Origin: JBBROS01 sp963752225
Lineage (GTDB): Bacteria; Pseudomonadota; Alphaproteobacteria; Acetobacterales; Acetobacteraceae
Assembly (NCBI GenBank): GCA_963752225.1
Contig: CAVVXS010000007.1
Span: forward strand, 620,001 to 684,000
Direction: 5' to 3'
Length of the DNA stretch: 64,000 nt
Below the pieces are notes generated by a model, which searched no databases, was not told the origin of the DNA, and saw only the letters and a list, made by a program, of their open reading frames with translations. The position numbers and the translations under genes were made by a program. Of the stretch, positions 50,331-60,029 are shown piece after piece. Each line of letters begins with the position of its first letter. Positions within the stretch are counted from its first letter, which is position 1.

Positions 50331-53300
50331 GCGGCAATCTCCAAACTCGTGCCGGCGGGGGCGACGCCCTCGAGGCGGTCTTCCAGGTCCTCGCCGGCCC
50401 GGCGCAGGGCGTCGAGGGTGGCGGCGTCGGGGGCCCAGTATTTGCGGTCGGTCGCCTCGATCAGCCGATTGGCGATCTTGAGGCTCGCCTTCGGGTTCAG
50501 CGCGGCCAGGCGATCGCGCATCTCGGGGTCGAGCACGTAGGTTTCGGCGAGCTGCTGATAGACCCACGGGCTTACCTCGCCGGTGGTCGCCGACCACCCG
50601 AGCGTGTTGACCACATGCGAACTCGATCTCGCGCACGCCCTCGTAGCCGTGCTTCAGCAGCCCCTCATACCATTTCGGATTGAGCGCCCTTGTGCGGGTC
50701 TCGAGGCTGACCTGCTCGCCCAAGGTGCGGACGCAGCCGTCGCCGCGGGTCTGGTCACCGATATAGACGTCCGCCGCGGCGCCGCGCGCCTGCCGCACCG
50801 CCCGGCTGATGCCGCCGAGCGTGTCGAAGTAGTGGTCCACCGTGGTGACGCCGAGCTCGATGCTGTCGAGGTTTTGGTAGGTCACCTCGACCGTCGCCAG
50901 CACCTGGTGCAGCAGCGCCGCCTGCTTGGTGGGGCGGCCGTCGGCACCGTAGGCGAACCCCTTGCGGGCGAGATAGGCATCGGCCAGCTCGTCCTCGCTG
51001 TCCCAGGTGCCGGCGCCGACCAAGGCGTTGACGTTGGCGCCGTAAGCACCGTCGGCGTTGCCGAACACCCGCAGCGCCGCGTCGGCCAAGGTGCCGCCAT
51101 GCTCGGCCTGGAAGGCCAGCGCATGCTTGCGGATGTAGTTTTCCGCCAAGGGCTCGTCCGCCTCGGCGGCCAGCAACGCCGCTTCCGCGAGCAGCCGCGT
51201 CTGCAAGGGGAGCAAATCCCGGAAGATGCCGGACAGGGTGAGGATGACGTCCACGCGGGGCCGGCCAAGCTCGGCGAGCGGAACCAACCGGGCGCCGCAG
51301 AGGCGGCCGTAACTGTCCGAGCGTGGCGCCGCGCCCATCAGCCACAGCGCCTGGGCGATTGGGCCGCCTTCCGACTTCAGGTTGTCGGTGCCCCACAGCA
51401 CCATCGCAATCGTTTCCGGCAGCTTCTTGCCGTCGGCGGCGTGCCGGGCCAGCAGGCGCTCGGCCTGGCGGGCGCCGTCCGCCACCGCGAAGGCGCTCGG
51501 CAGCCGGAACGGATCGAAGCCGTGCAGGTTGCGCCCGGTCGGCAGCACCTCGGTGGTGCGCAGCAGGTCGCCGCCCGGCGCCGGCCGCGTGTAGCCGCCA
51601 TCGAGCGCGTGCAGCAGGGCCGGGATCTCGTGGTCGGCCGCCAGCAGCGCGTCGAGCCGGGCGCGTTCGAGGGGGTCGGCGACATGGGCGGCGTCGAGCA
51701 GCTCGGCGCGTTCCGCCGCGGTCGGCGGCTGGCCGACCACGTGCAAGCCGTGCGGGATGAGCGCGTATTCCAGTTCCAGCAGCATCGCGCCGAGGCGGAG
51801 GATTTCCCCTTCCGGCTCGGTCCAGGCCGGCTCTGCCGGCGCCAGGTCCACGGCGGCCGCCTGCGCCTGGACCAGCAGCGCCAAGGTCGTGCGCCCCTCG
51901 GCGTCGGCGTCGGGCTCCAGCGCGCGCCAGCGGTCCAGCGAGGCTTTCAGGTCCAGCAGGCCGCGATACAGCCCAGCATGCGCCACCGGCGGCGTAAGAT
52001 AGCTGATCAAGGTGGCGTTGGCCCGGCGCTTGGCGATCATGCCCTCGCTCGGGTTGTTCGACGCATACAGATAAAAATTCGGCAGATGTCCGATCAGCCG
52101 GTCCGGCCAGCACGCCGCCGACAGCCCGGCCTGCTTGCCCGGCATGAACTCCAGCGCGCCATGGGTGCCGAAATGCAGCACGGCATGGGCGTCGAAATCT
52201 TCGCGGAGGTAGCGGTAGAAGGCGTTGAAGGCATGCGTCGGCGCGAACCCGCGCTCGAACAGCAGCCGCATCGGATCGCCCTCGTAGCCGAAGGCCGGCT
52301 GCAGCCCGACCAGCACGTTGCCGAATTGCCGGCCGAGCACGAACACATGGGCGCCGTCGGATTGCTGCTTGCCCGGCGCCGGTCCCCACGCCGCCTCGAT
52401 CTCGGCGAGGTGGGTCTCGCGCCGCACGATGTCGTCCGCCCGGATTTTGACAAGTACGTTCGCGTCGGCGCCGTATTGGGCGCTGTTGCCATCCACGACC
52501 ATCTTGCGCAACGCGTCGCCGTCCGGCGGCAGGTCGCCCACGCTGTAACCGCCATCGCGCATCGCCGTGAGCGTGTTGTGCAGCGATTGGAACACGCCGA
52601 GATAGGCCGCGGTGCCGGTGGCGCCGGCGTTCGGGGGAAAGTTGAACAGCACGACGGCCACCCGCTTTGCCGCCCGTGCCGTCCGCTTCAGCGCCACCAG
52701 CCGCGCGACCCGGTCGGCGAGCGTCGCGGCGCGCTCCGGGTGCGCCACCATGTCGCGGGTGCAGGTCTTGCCGACGCAGCCGGGGCAGGGGTTCGCGGTT
52801 TCAGCCCGGCCGCAGCGGCCGCCGAAGGTGATCGGCGCGATGCCGCCGTCCAGCTCCGGCAGCGCCACCATCATCGTCGCCTCGACCGGCAGCAGGCCGC
52901 GCGGGTCCTGCTCCCATTGCTCCAGGGTTTGGAACTCGATCGGGTGGGTGGTGAGGTACGGCACGTCGAGCCGCGCCAGCAGCGTTTCCGCCGCCCGGCT
53001 GTCGTTATAAGCGGGGCCGCCGACCAGGCTGAACCCGGTCAGTGACACGACGGCATCGACGCTGGCGACGCCGTCGCGGATGAAGAAGCTCTCGATCGCC
53101 GGACGGGCGTCGAGGCCGCTGGCAAACGCCGGGACGACACGCAGGCCGCGCGACTCGAGCGCCCGGATCACCCCGTCATAGTGCCCGGCATTCCCGGAAA
53201 TTAAGTAGGAGCGCAGGAGGATCAGCCCGACCGTGCCGGCCAGGCCGGTGCGCGGCAGGTCGTCGAACCGCTCGGTCATGCGGCCGGGCAGGTCGGGGTG

Positions 53301-53993
53301 GTAAAGGCCGAGATCCGGGTAGCTGAGCGGGGCGGCGACCGTCAGCGCGTGGCCGGGCCGGCGCTGCGGGGCGGCGTATTTCTGCACCAGCATCCGCACC
53401 AGGCTGGCGAGGTTCTCGTCGGAGCCGGCGAGCCAGTATTGCAGCGCCAGGAAGTAGCTGCGCACGTCTTGCGCGGTGCCGGGAATGAACCGCATCAGCT
53501 TCGGCAGCCGCCGCAGCATGCGCATCTGCGCGGCGCCGTCGGAGCCGACGCCGTTGGTGCCCTTCGCGTCCTTCTTGCCGCCGCGCAGCCGCTTCAGCAT
53601 GGCCAGCGCGCCGCTTGCCTCCTGCGACATGTCGAAGCGGCCGAGCCGGGTGAGCTTCGTTACCTCGGGTGCCGACATGCAGCACAGCATGGCGTCGCAG
53701 TGCATGCGCCGGGCCTGCAGCGCCGGCAGCACGAGCTTGGTGTGGTCCTCGAGGAACAGCATCGCCGCCACGACGAGGTCACCGTGGGCGATGTCGTGCA
53801 GGCACTGCTCGAGTGCGGCCGGGTCGCCGGCCCATTTGTCGGCGGCGTGGACGACCAGGCTCAAGCCCGGGATCTCGGCTTGCAGCCGGGCATGGGCGCG
53901 GGCGGCGGCGCCGGACAGATGGCTGTCCATGGTGACGACAACGACCCGAATCGGGGCCGCGCCAGGCGGGGAGGCGAGCAGGCTACCGTCCAT
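50327..53993 (-). CDS. bchH: Magnesium chelatase subunit H, frameshifted as sequenced
   Basis: Large porphyrin-binding subunit of magnesium chelatase (works with BchI and BchD, not in the window). From ATG at 53993 (AAAGG upstream) the protein runs through VVVVTMDSHLSGAAARAHARL, HFGTHGALEFMPGKQAGLSAACWPDRLIG, LWGTDNLKSEGGPIAQALWLMGA and ALNPKWYEGLLKHGYEGVREIE. There the frame is lost: deleting one A of the AA at 50620-50621 restores SHVVNTLGWSATTGEVSPWVY and the normal C-terminus ending at 50327. Corrected length is 1221 residues, the family norm. The extra base lies in no evident slippery heptamer. An upstream ATG at 54011 would overlap bchB by 29 bases. Confidence 0.9.
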
Positions 53994-55521
53994 AATGCGC
54001 CTTTGCCTCATACAGGGTGTCGACGGTGATGGTGGCGACGCCGCGCTCGGCGGCGAACCGCTCGGTGTTGCGCCGCGCCTTGCCGCGCACGAAGAACGGA
54101 ATTTTTTTCAGTTCATTGTCGGCGTCGGCGGCCCAGGTCGCCGAGGCGGCGGCGGCGGCGGCGGCCGGGTTGGGCGCCGGCGCGGCAGCCGCGGCGTGGC
54201 CGAGGTGCGACGGCCCGTGGTCGGCGTGGAACTCGAAATCGTCGCGGAACATCGCCACCAGGTGCTCCTCGAGCCCCATCATCAGCGGATGCACCCAGGT
54301 GTCGAACAGGACGTTGGCGCCTTCGACGCCCATCTGCGGCGAATGCCGGGCCGGGAAGTCCTGCACGTGCACGGGGGCGGAGATGACGGCGCAGGGCACG
54401 CCGAGTCGCTTGGCGATGTGGCGCTCCATCTGCGTGCCCAGCACCAGCTCGGGCTGCAACGCCACAACGGCCGCTTCGACCTCGAGGTAGTCGTCGGTCA
54501 CCAGCGCCTCGAGGCCGAGCTTGGCCGCGACAGCGCGGACCTCGCGAGCGAACTCCCGGCTGTAGGTGCCGAGGCCGACGACGGTGAACCCCATCTCCTC
54601 GGTCGCGACCCGGGCAGCGGCCACCGCGTGGGTCGCGTCGCCATAGATGAAGACGCGCTTGCCGGTGAGATAGGTGCTGTCGACCGAGCGCGAGTACCAG
54701 GGCAGGCGGCTGATCTGCGCCAGGCCGGGTTCCGGCCCAATGCCGGCAAGCGCGGCGACCTCGCGGACGAAGTCTGCGGTCGCGCCGGCGCCGATCGGGA
54801 CGATGCGGGTGGATGGTTGGCCGAAGGTCCGTTGCAGCCACGCGGCTGCCGAGCCCGCGATTTCCGGATAGAGCACGACGTTGAACGCGGCGTCGCCGAG
54901 CCGGGCGAGGTCGGCCGGCCGTGCGCCGAGGGGGGCTACGACGTTGACTTCGACGCCCATGCGCGCGAGCAGGCCCAGGACCTCCTGTAGGTCGTCGCGG
55001 TGGCGAAAGCCGAGCGCCGCCGGGCCGAGCACGTTGCAGCGCGGCGCCGGCGCCGCCTTGGTGCCCGGCGCCGGCGCGTGCGGCCCGGCGCAGGCGCGGA
55101 CGATCTGGTAGAAGGTCTCGGCGGCGCCCCAGTTCTCTTTCTTCTGGTAGGCCGGCAGCTCGACCGCGACCACCGGCACCGGCAGCGCCAGCGCGCGGGC
55201 CAGGCCGCCGGGATCGTCCTGGATCAGCTCCGCGGTGCAGGACGCGCCGACCAGCAGCAGGTCGGGCTGGAACCGCGCATAGGCGTCGGCGGCGGCGGTC
55301 TTGAACAGCTCGGCGGTGTCGCCGCCCAGGTCGCGCGCCTGGAACGTCGTGTAGGTGACCGGCGGGCGCTTCGGTTGCCGCTCGATCATGGTGAACAGCA
55401 GGTCGGCGTAGGTGTCGCCTTGCGGCGCGTGCAGCACGTAGTGGACGCCCTCCATCGCGGTCGCGATGCGCATGGCGCCGACATGCGGCGGCCCCTCATA
55501 GGTCCAAAGGGTGAGCTGCAC
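53983..55521 (-). CDS. bchB: Light-independent protochlorophyllide reductase subunit B
   Basis: Catalytic NifK-like subunit of dark protochlorophyllide reductase. GTG at 55521 is the preferred start because it begins QLTLWTYEGPPHVGAMRIA and places the unusual cluster ligand Asp at residue 36 (PQGDTYADLL), as in characterised BchB. 512 residues; VLPAYQKKENWGAAETFYQIV-type text, WYSRSVDSTYLTGKRVFIYGDATH and the C-terminal domain IPFFVRGKARRNTERFA are typical. An alanine/proline-rich linker near 440-465 is a variable region. The GTG lies four bases after the bchN stop, and the gene end overlaps bchH by 11 bases. Confidence 0.96.
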   Translation of the reverse strand: MQLTLWTYEGPPHVGAMRIATAMEGVHYVLHAPQGDTYADLLFTMIERQPKRPPVTYTTFQARDLGGDTAELFKTAAADAYARFQPDLLLVGASCTAELIQDDPGGLARALALPVPVVAVELPAYQKKENWGAAETFYQIVRACAGPHAPAPGTKAAPAPRCNVLGPAALGFRHRDDLQEVLGLLARMGVEVNVVAPLGARPADLARLGDAAFNVVLYPEIAGSAAAWLQRTFGQPSTRIVPIGAGATADFVREVAALAGIGPEPGLAQISRLPWYSRSVDSTYLTGKRVFIYGDATHAVAAARVATEEMGFTVVGLGTYSREFAREVRAVAAKLGLEALVTDDYLEVEAAVVALQPELVLGTQMERHIAKRLGVPCAVISAPVHVQDFPARHSPQMGVEGANVLFDTWVHPLMMGLEEHLVAMFRDDFEFHADHGPSHLGHAAAAAPAPNPAAAAAAASATWAADADNELKKIPFFVRGKARRNTERFAAERGVATITVDTLYEAKAHYGR

Positions 55522-55525
55522 CGGG

Positions 55526-56833
55526 CTAGACCCGCAACCGGTCGCGCCGGACCAGCGGCCGGGCGAACAGCTCGGCAAGGTCGCCGGCCTGGTCGAAGCC
55601 CTGGATCGGGGTGAACAGCAGTTCGATGCTCCACTTGGTCGTCAGGCCCTCGGCCTCGAGCGGATTGGCGAGGCCGAGGCCGCAAACGGTGATGTCCGGT
55701 CGTGCCGCCCGGCACCGGTCGAGCTGCCGCTCCACGTCTTGCCCCTCGCTGAGCGGCGTGCCGGCCGGCAGCAGCGCGAGGTCGGCGGCCATGTGGCTGC
55801 GGTGCAAATAGGGCGTGCCGACTTCTTCCAAGCGCATGCCGAGCTCTTGCGACAGGAACCGGGCGAGCGGGATTTCGAGTTGGCTGTCGGGGAAAAAGAA
55901 CGCGGTCTTGCCGGCAAGCCGTTCGCGATGGCGGCCGACCGCCGCCGTCGCGCGGGCGCGGGGCGCGGCGACCGCCGCCTCGAACCGGGCGGCGGGCACG
56001 CCGAACGCCTCCGCGGCGGCGGCGAGCCAGGCCGTGGTGCCCTCGGCGCCGAGCGGGAACGGGGCGGCGAGTCGCTGCGCGCCGCGGTTCTCCAGCAAGC
56101 GGGCGGTCTCGGTCAGGAATGGCTGCGCGAGCAGCAGGCGCGTGTCTGGCCCGACCGGCGGCAGGTCGGTCGAGCGGCGCGGCGGAAAGATATGCACGGG
56201 GCCGACGCCCATCGCGTCGAACAGCCGGCGCAGCTGATCCTCGACCACCTCCGCCAAGGCGCCCGCGACCATCAACGACGGCGCGGCTCCGTGCGCCTCG
56301 GCAGGAAGGATCGGCACCAGCGCCGCGAGGCAGGCGTCCTCGCCTTGCGTAAAAGTCGTCTCGATGCCGCTGCCGGAATAGTTCAGCACCCGCACCTGCG
56401 GCATGTGCTGCGCCGACAGCCGCTCGGCCGCCCGCGAGAGATCGAGTTTGATCACCTCGGAAGGACACGAGCCGACCAGGAACAGCATACGGATGTCGGG
56501 ACGCCGCGACAGCAGCCGGTCCACCACCCGGTCCAACTCGTCATTGGCGTCCGACAGCCCGGCGAGGTCGCGTTCGTCGATGATGGCGGTGGCGAAGCGG
56601 GGCTCGGCGAAGATCATCACCCCGGCCGCCGACTGGATCAGGTGGGCGCAGGTGCGCGACCCCACCACGAGGAAGAACGCGTCCTGGATCTTGCGGTGCA
56701 GCCAGATGATCCCGGTCAGGCCGCAGAACACTTCGCGCTGGCCGCGCTGGCGCAACACCGGTGCATCGAGGCAGCCCAGCGCCGCCGGTCCCCCCGTTGC
56801 CGCCTGAAATGTCGCGGGGGCAGCCGCGCTCAT
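55526..56833 (-). CDS. bchN: Light-independent protochlorophyllide reductase subunit N
   Basis: NifD-like subunit that with BchB reduces the C17-C18 double bond of protochlorophyllide. ATG at 56833 gives 435 residues with the three cluster cysteines at 37, 62 and 123 (EVFCGLTGI, GSRTCAHLIQ, GSCPSEVIK), equivalent by constant offset to Cys26/51/112 of the Rhodobacter protein. LNYSGSGIETTFTQGEDACLAAL and FFFPDSQLEIPLARFL are further landmarks. ATGA overlap with bchF. The longer frame to 57382 is antiphase to bchF. Confidence 0.97.
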   Translation of the reverse strand: MSAAAPATFQAATGGPAALGCLDAPVLRQRGQREVFCGLTGIIWLHRKIQDAFFLVVGSRTCAHLIQSAAGVMIFAEPRFATAIIDERDLAGLSDANDELDRVVDRLLSRRPDIRMLFLVGSCPSEVIKLDLSRAAERLSAQHMPQVRVLNYSGSGIETTFTQGEDACLAALVPILPAEAHGAAPSLMVAGALAEVVEDQLRRLFDAMGVGPVHIFPPRRSTDLPPVGPDTRLLLAQPFLTETARLLENRGAQRLAAPFPLGAEGTTAWLAAAAEAFGVPAARFEAAVAAPRARATAAVGRHRERLAGKTAFFFPDSQLEIPLARFLSQELGMRLEEVGTPYLHRSHMAADLALLPAGTPLSEGQDVERQLDRCRAARPDITVCGLGLANPLEAEGLTTKWSIELLFTPIQGFDQAGDLAELFARPLVRRDRLRV

Positions 56834-57423
56834 GCCTGCTGGCCGAACCCGAACGCGGCGGATCCGGACGGCGCCGGCTGCCACGCCGCCGGCTGCAGCC
56901 GCGCCATGCGCAGCTTGGCCAGGAATTGGACGGCGTTGACGACGTAGGTGGCGTAGGCGGTCAGGGCCAGCATCATGAGCCCGTGCTGGCTCATGCCGCC
57001 GCTCAGCAGCGCCGCGAGATAGGCGGTGTGCAGGGCGATGACGATCATGCTGGTCGCGTCTTCCCAGAAGAACGCCGGCGCGAACAGGTAGCGCCCGAAC
57101 ACGTCCTTCTCCCAAACCGCGCCGGTGACCATGATGACGTAGAGCACCATGGTCTTCGCCACCACGCTGCCGGTCGCGGCCAGCGCGCCGTCGCCGGTGA
57201 CCAGGAACCGCAGCACCAAGCCGAGGCTGAGCAGAAACACCGCGAACTGTAGCGGCGCGAGCACACCCTGAACGAGCGTCCAGGGCGAGGCGTCGCGGCG
57301 CGCCCGTTGCTCGGCGCTGTAGAGCGGGCGCGGGCGGCTCACCACGACCGGACGGCCAACCGCGCCGCCCCACGGACAGCAATCAAATGGTGCAATCACT
57401 CGGCCAAGCGCTGACGTGAACAT
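56830..57423 (-). CDS. bchF: 2-vinyl bacteriochlorophyllide hydratase
   Basis: Membrane enzyme that hydrates the C3 vinyl group on the way to bacteriochlorophyll a. The core LYSAEQRARRDASPWTLVQGVLAPLQF and the four-helix body with VWEKDVFGRYLFAPAFFWEDATSMIVIALHTAYLAAL are BchF. 197 residues from ATG at 57423 (AGGGGAA about nine bases upstream); this is about 25 longer than usual, and GTG codons at 57345/57342 just before SRPRPLYSAEQR would give the usual length but lack a ribosome site. First gene of the minus arm, divergent from aerR. Confidence 0.93.
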   Translation of the reverse strand: MFTSALGRVIAPFDCCPWGGAVGRPVVVSRPRPLYSAEQRARRDASPWTLVQGVLAPLQFAVFLLSLGLVLRFLVTGDGALAATGSVVAKTMVLYVIMVTGAVWEKDVFGRYLFAPAFFWEDATSMIVIALHTAYLAALLSGGMSQHGLMMLALTAYATYVVNAVQFLAKLRMARLQPAAWQPAPSGSAAFGFGQQA

Positions 57424-57671
57424 CGCGAACGGTTCCCCTTGTTGAGAATCACGAGGTCGTGAGTGTCATCGATCGAGGTCGGGTTGCAGAGTTGCCGGAT
57501 CGCAATTCATGACCGTTTCCGTCGGCGCCCATTTGATCGTTCCAGCGAGTCCGTGGCGCCCGGCTCACCTAAACGAAGGCTAGGACGGCAGCAAACAAAG
57601 TGTCAAGCGAACCTTACGTAAATCGCGATTGACACTTCCCTGCACGATCGAACAAGCTTGGGGAGAAGACG
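57424..57671. promoter_or_regulatory. Divergent control region of the two photosynthesis arms
   Basis: These 248 bp separate the bchF and aerR starts and must hold promoters for both arms. The main visible structure is the imperfect palindrome at 57601-57634, whose ends TGTCAA and TTGACA also read as outward-facing -35 hexamers. No strong -10 box was found on either strand 16-18 bases beyond them. GGGGAGAAG at 57660-57668 is the aerR ribosome site. Confidence 0.6.
57601..57634. promoter_or_regulatory. 34-bp imperfect palindrome, likely PpsR operator
   Basis: The site starts TGTCAA, has TTACGTAA at its centre (57614-57621) and ends TTGACA. The outer match extends to nine bases (AAGTGTCAA at 57598-57606, TTGACACTT at 57629-57637). 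It can be read as two abutting PpsR/CrtJ-type sites: TGT-N12-ACG (57601-57618) and CGT-N12-ACA (57617-57634), each one base off TGT-N12-ACA. Position between bchF and aerR-ppsR suits repression of both arms and autoregulation. Confidence 0.6.
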
Positions 57672-58547
57672 ATGGTGTCCATGTCGCAACACGTGCAACA
57701 GGATGAGAGCTGGACGGATGGGCGTAGTCGCACCGGCGGCGAAGTCCGGTCGTCCGCCGTCGGCGGGCTCGGCCGCGACGGGATGGCGATCCTCGAAGAC
57801 ACGGTGCGCCAGGACGTCATACCGCGCCTGGTAGCGATGCGCTGGATCGATCGCCCGGTGCAAGTGAAGGCCGCGCCCGCCATCGGCGAGGTCGCCGTGC
57901 GCAAGCTGGTCGCCTTGTGTCTTGAACCCGTCAGCCACAACGTCGCAGTGTTCGTGACCGAGCTGCACCGCTCCGGCGCGTCGCCCGCATCCATCTATGA
58001 GGACCTGCTCGCGCCTGCTGCCCGGCAGCTCGGCGTCATGTGGGAGAATGATACGTGCACTTTTGCCGATGTTACGATCGGGGTTCTGCGGCTGCAGAAC
58101 GCCCAACGCTCGCTCGCGGCCCAGCCGCTGGACCATGCCGCGCCGCCGCTGGGGGCGCCGCGCGTCCTGCTGATGCCAGTTCCCGGCGAGCAGCACACGT
58201 TCGGCCTGTCGCTGGTGCTCGACTACTTCGTGCGCGCCGGCTGGGAAGCCCGGCTCGGGCCGGTCGGTTCGCGCGCGCAAGCGCTGGCGTTGATCAAGCG
58301 GGAGCGGACCGAGCTGGTCGGGCTATCCTTCGCCTGCGACGATCGGGTGGCGGACGCGGAGGCGCTGATTGCGGATATGCGCCGGGCGTCTGGCAACGCG
58401 AACCTCATCATCATGGTCGGCGGCCCGTCCTTTCTGGCCGACCCGGAGCTCGCCGGGCGCATCGGCGCCGACGCGACCGCGATCGATGGCCACCAGGCGG
58501 TGGTGCGGGCGAACGCCCTGCTGCAACTCTCGGACGGACGCATGTGA
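57672..58547 (+). CDS. ppaA: AerR/PpaA-type cobalamin-binding antirepressor
   Basis: B12-binding regulator that counteracts the PpsR/CrtJ repressor, with light sensing through adenosyl- or hydroxycobalamin. 291 residues: a variable N-terminal 60, the helical cap with LGVMWENDTCTFADVTIGVLRLQ, and the Rossmann-like domain with the cobalamin-ligand His175 in PGEQHTFGLSLVLDYF. LVGLSFACDDRV and MVGGPSFLADPELAGRIGAD complete the domain. It precedes ppsR directly, the usual pairing. ATG at 57672 follows GGGGAGAAG. Also named AerR in Rhodobacter capsulatus. Confidence 0.93.
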   Translation: MVSMSQHVQQDESWTDGRSRTGGEVRSSAVGGLGRDGMAILEDTVRQDVIPRLVAMRWIDRPVQVKAAPAIGEVAVRKLVALCLEPVSHNVAVFVTELHRSGASPASIYEDLLAPAARQLGVMWENDTCTFADVTIGVLRLQNAQRSLAAQPLDHAAPPLGAPRVLLMPVPGEQHTFGLSLVLDYFVRAGWEARLGPVGSRAQALALIKRERTELVGLSFACDDRVADAEALIADMRRASGNANLIIMVGGPSFLADPELAGRIGADATAIDGHQAVVRANALLQLSDGRM

Positions 58548-58628
58548 TGCGCCATCGGGGGCCTCGTGGTTGAGGATCATGGCCACAAGGCACCCGGTGC
58601 GCGTGGAAGCAATGTCGGGGGCGGCTTC

Positions 58629-60029
58629 ATGTCGCCCACCACGGCGCTCGGCAATCTCGATGCAGGCTCCGCCGCCGCGCTGATCGCGGCGGCGTCGGAC
58701 GTGACGTTGGTCATCGACGATGCGGGCGTGATCCTCGACATGTCGATCCAGAACGAGGATTTGCTGGCCGACCTCGACGGCGGCGGCCACTGGATCGGCA
58801 ACCCGATGTCGGCCACCGTCGCGATCGACAGCAAGATCAAGGTGGCCGCCCTGATGCAGGATGCGGCCCGGTCGGAGCCGCGTTGGCGCAGCGTCAACCA
58901 CCTCGCACCCGATGGGCGCAGCGTGCCGCTGCTGTACTGCTGCGTGCAGCTCGGCCGCGAGGGCCGTATGGTGCTGTTCGGCCGTGACCAGCGTGCGCTT
59001 TCGGTGCTGCAGCAGCGGCTGATGAATGCCCAGGCCTCGCTGGAAGAGGATTTCAGCCGCCTGCGCGACGCCGAGATGCGCTACCGCCTGCTGTTCCAGA
59101 CCTCCTCGGAGGCGGTGCTGATCCTTGATCTGACGCGCGGGCGCGTGCTCGAGGCCAACCCGGCCGCGCGCGAGATGTTCGGCGCGGAGCTGCGCGACAT
59201 CGTCGGCCACCCGCTGCTGCCGCGCTTCGCCGACGCCGACACGGTGGGCGCATACCTGCACGCGGCCCGCGACGGCGAAGCCTCCGACGACCTGCGCATC
59301 CACCTCAAGCACGCCCACCGCGAGGTCGTGCTGCGCGCCACCGCGTTCCGGCAGGACCATGTGACGATGCTGCTGGTGCGCATCTCGTCGGCGCATGCGG
59401 TCGCGGCCGCGTCGTCGCTGACGGCGGTGAAGTCGAAGCTGCTGCGCGCGGTCGAGAGCGCGCCCGATGCCTTCGTCGTGACCGAGAATGACGGCACCAT
59501 CGTCACCGCCAATGCGGCCTTCGTCGAGATGGCCGGGCTTGCCGCCGAGGACGCCGCGCGCGGACAGTCGCTCGACCGGTGGATCGGCGAGTCGCCGGTC
59601 GACATGACGGTGCTGATCGCCAATTTGCGGCAGCGCGGCGTAGTGCGGTTCTTTGCCACCACCTTGCGCGCCGAGGTCGGACCCTCGGCGCAGGTGGAGA
59701 TCTCGGCCGTTGCGATCGACAACGGCAAGCCGTCGTTCGGCTTCGCCATCCGCAACGTCGGGCCGCGGCTGCGGGTGGAAACCAAGGCGTCGCGCGCCTT
59801 GCCGCGCTCGGTCGAGCAGTTGCAGGAGCTGATCGGCCGGGTTGCGCTGAAGGACCTGGTGCGGGAAGCGACCGAGGTGATCGAGCGGCTGTCGATCGAG
59901 GCCGCGCTCGAGCTGACCAACGACAACCGCGCTTCGGCCGCCGAGATGCTGGGGCTGAGCCGGCAGAGCCTATACGTGAAGCTGCGCCGCTACGGACTGG
60001 GCGACCTCGAGCCGACGGGGCGCGACTGA
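58629..60029 (+). CDS. ppsR: Transcriptional regulator PpsR/CrtJ
   Basis: PAS-PAS-PAS-HTH repressor of bch, crt and puc genes. From ATG 58629 it is 466 residues: N-terminal PAS beginning NLDAGSAAALIAAASDVTLVIDD, a Q-linker with LSVLQQRLMNAQASLEEDFSRLRDAEMRYRLLFQ-type helix, PAS1 and PAS2, and a Fis-type helix-turn-helix (AAEMLGLSRQSLYVKLRRYGL) at the C-terminus. The only cysteines are Cys104-Cys105; the HTH-region Cys used for redox sensing in Rhodobacter PpsR/CrtJ is absent. GTG at 58566 is an alternative start adding 21 residues. Its stop overlaps bchG as TGATG. Confidence 0.94.
   Translation: MSPTTALGNLDAGSAAALIAAASDVTLVIDDAGVILDMSIQNEDLLADLDGGGHWIGNPMSATVAIDSKIKVAALMQDAARSEPRWRSVNHLAPDGRSVPLLYCCVQLGREGRMVLFGRDQRALSVLQQRLMNAQASLEEDFSRLRDAEMRYRLLFQTSSEAVLILDLTRGRVLEANPAAREMFGAELRDIVGHPLLPRFADADTVGAYLHAARDGEASDDLRIHLKHAHREVVLRATAFRQDHVTMLLVRISSAHAVAAASSLTAVKSKLLRAVESAPDAFVVTENDGTIVTANAAFVEMAGLAAEDAARGQSLDRWIGESPVDMTVLIANLRQRGVVRFFATTLRAEVGPSAQVEISAVAIDNGKPSFGFAIRNVGPRLRVETKASRALPRSVEQLQELIGRVALKDLVREATEVIERLSIEAALELTNDNRASAAEMLGLSRQSLYVKLRRYGLGDLEPTGRD

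Noticed and set aside
50600..50640. Programmed ribosomal frameshift in bchH
   Set aside because: No slippery heptamer or downstream pseudoknot was seen, and other BchH proteins are read in one frame as far as I know.
50583..53045. 820-codon plus-strand open frame inside bchH
   Set aside because: Antisense shadow; no motifs, and bchH is unmistakable on the other strand.
49425..54011. Natural BchH-BchL fusion protein of 1528 codons
   Set aside because: The joining segment is nonsense text from a shifted frame, the true BchH C-terminus lies in the next frame, and bchL has its own ATG in the usual ATGA overlap.
57601..57634. Simple pair of divergent sigma-70 promoters from the two TTGACA ends
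   Set aside because: No convincing -10 hexamer lies 16-18 bases beyond either end; the extended symmetry including the central TTACGTAA fits an operator better, though the two are not exclusive.
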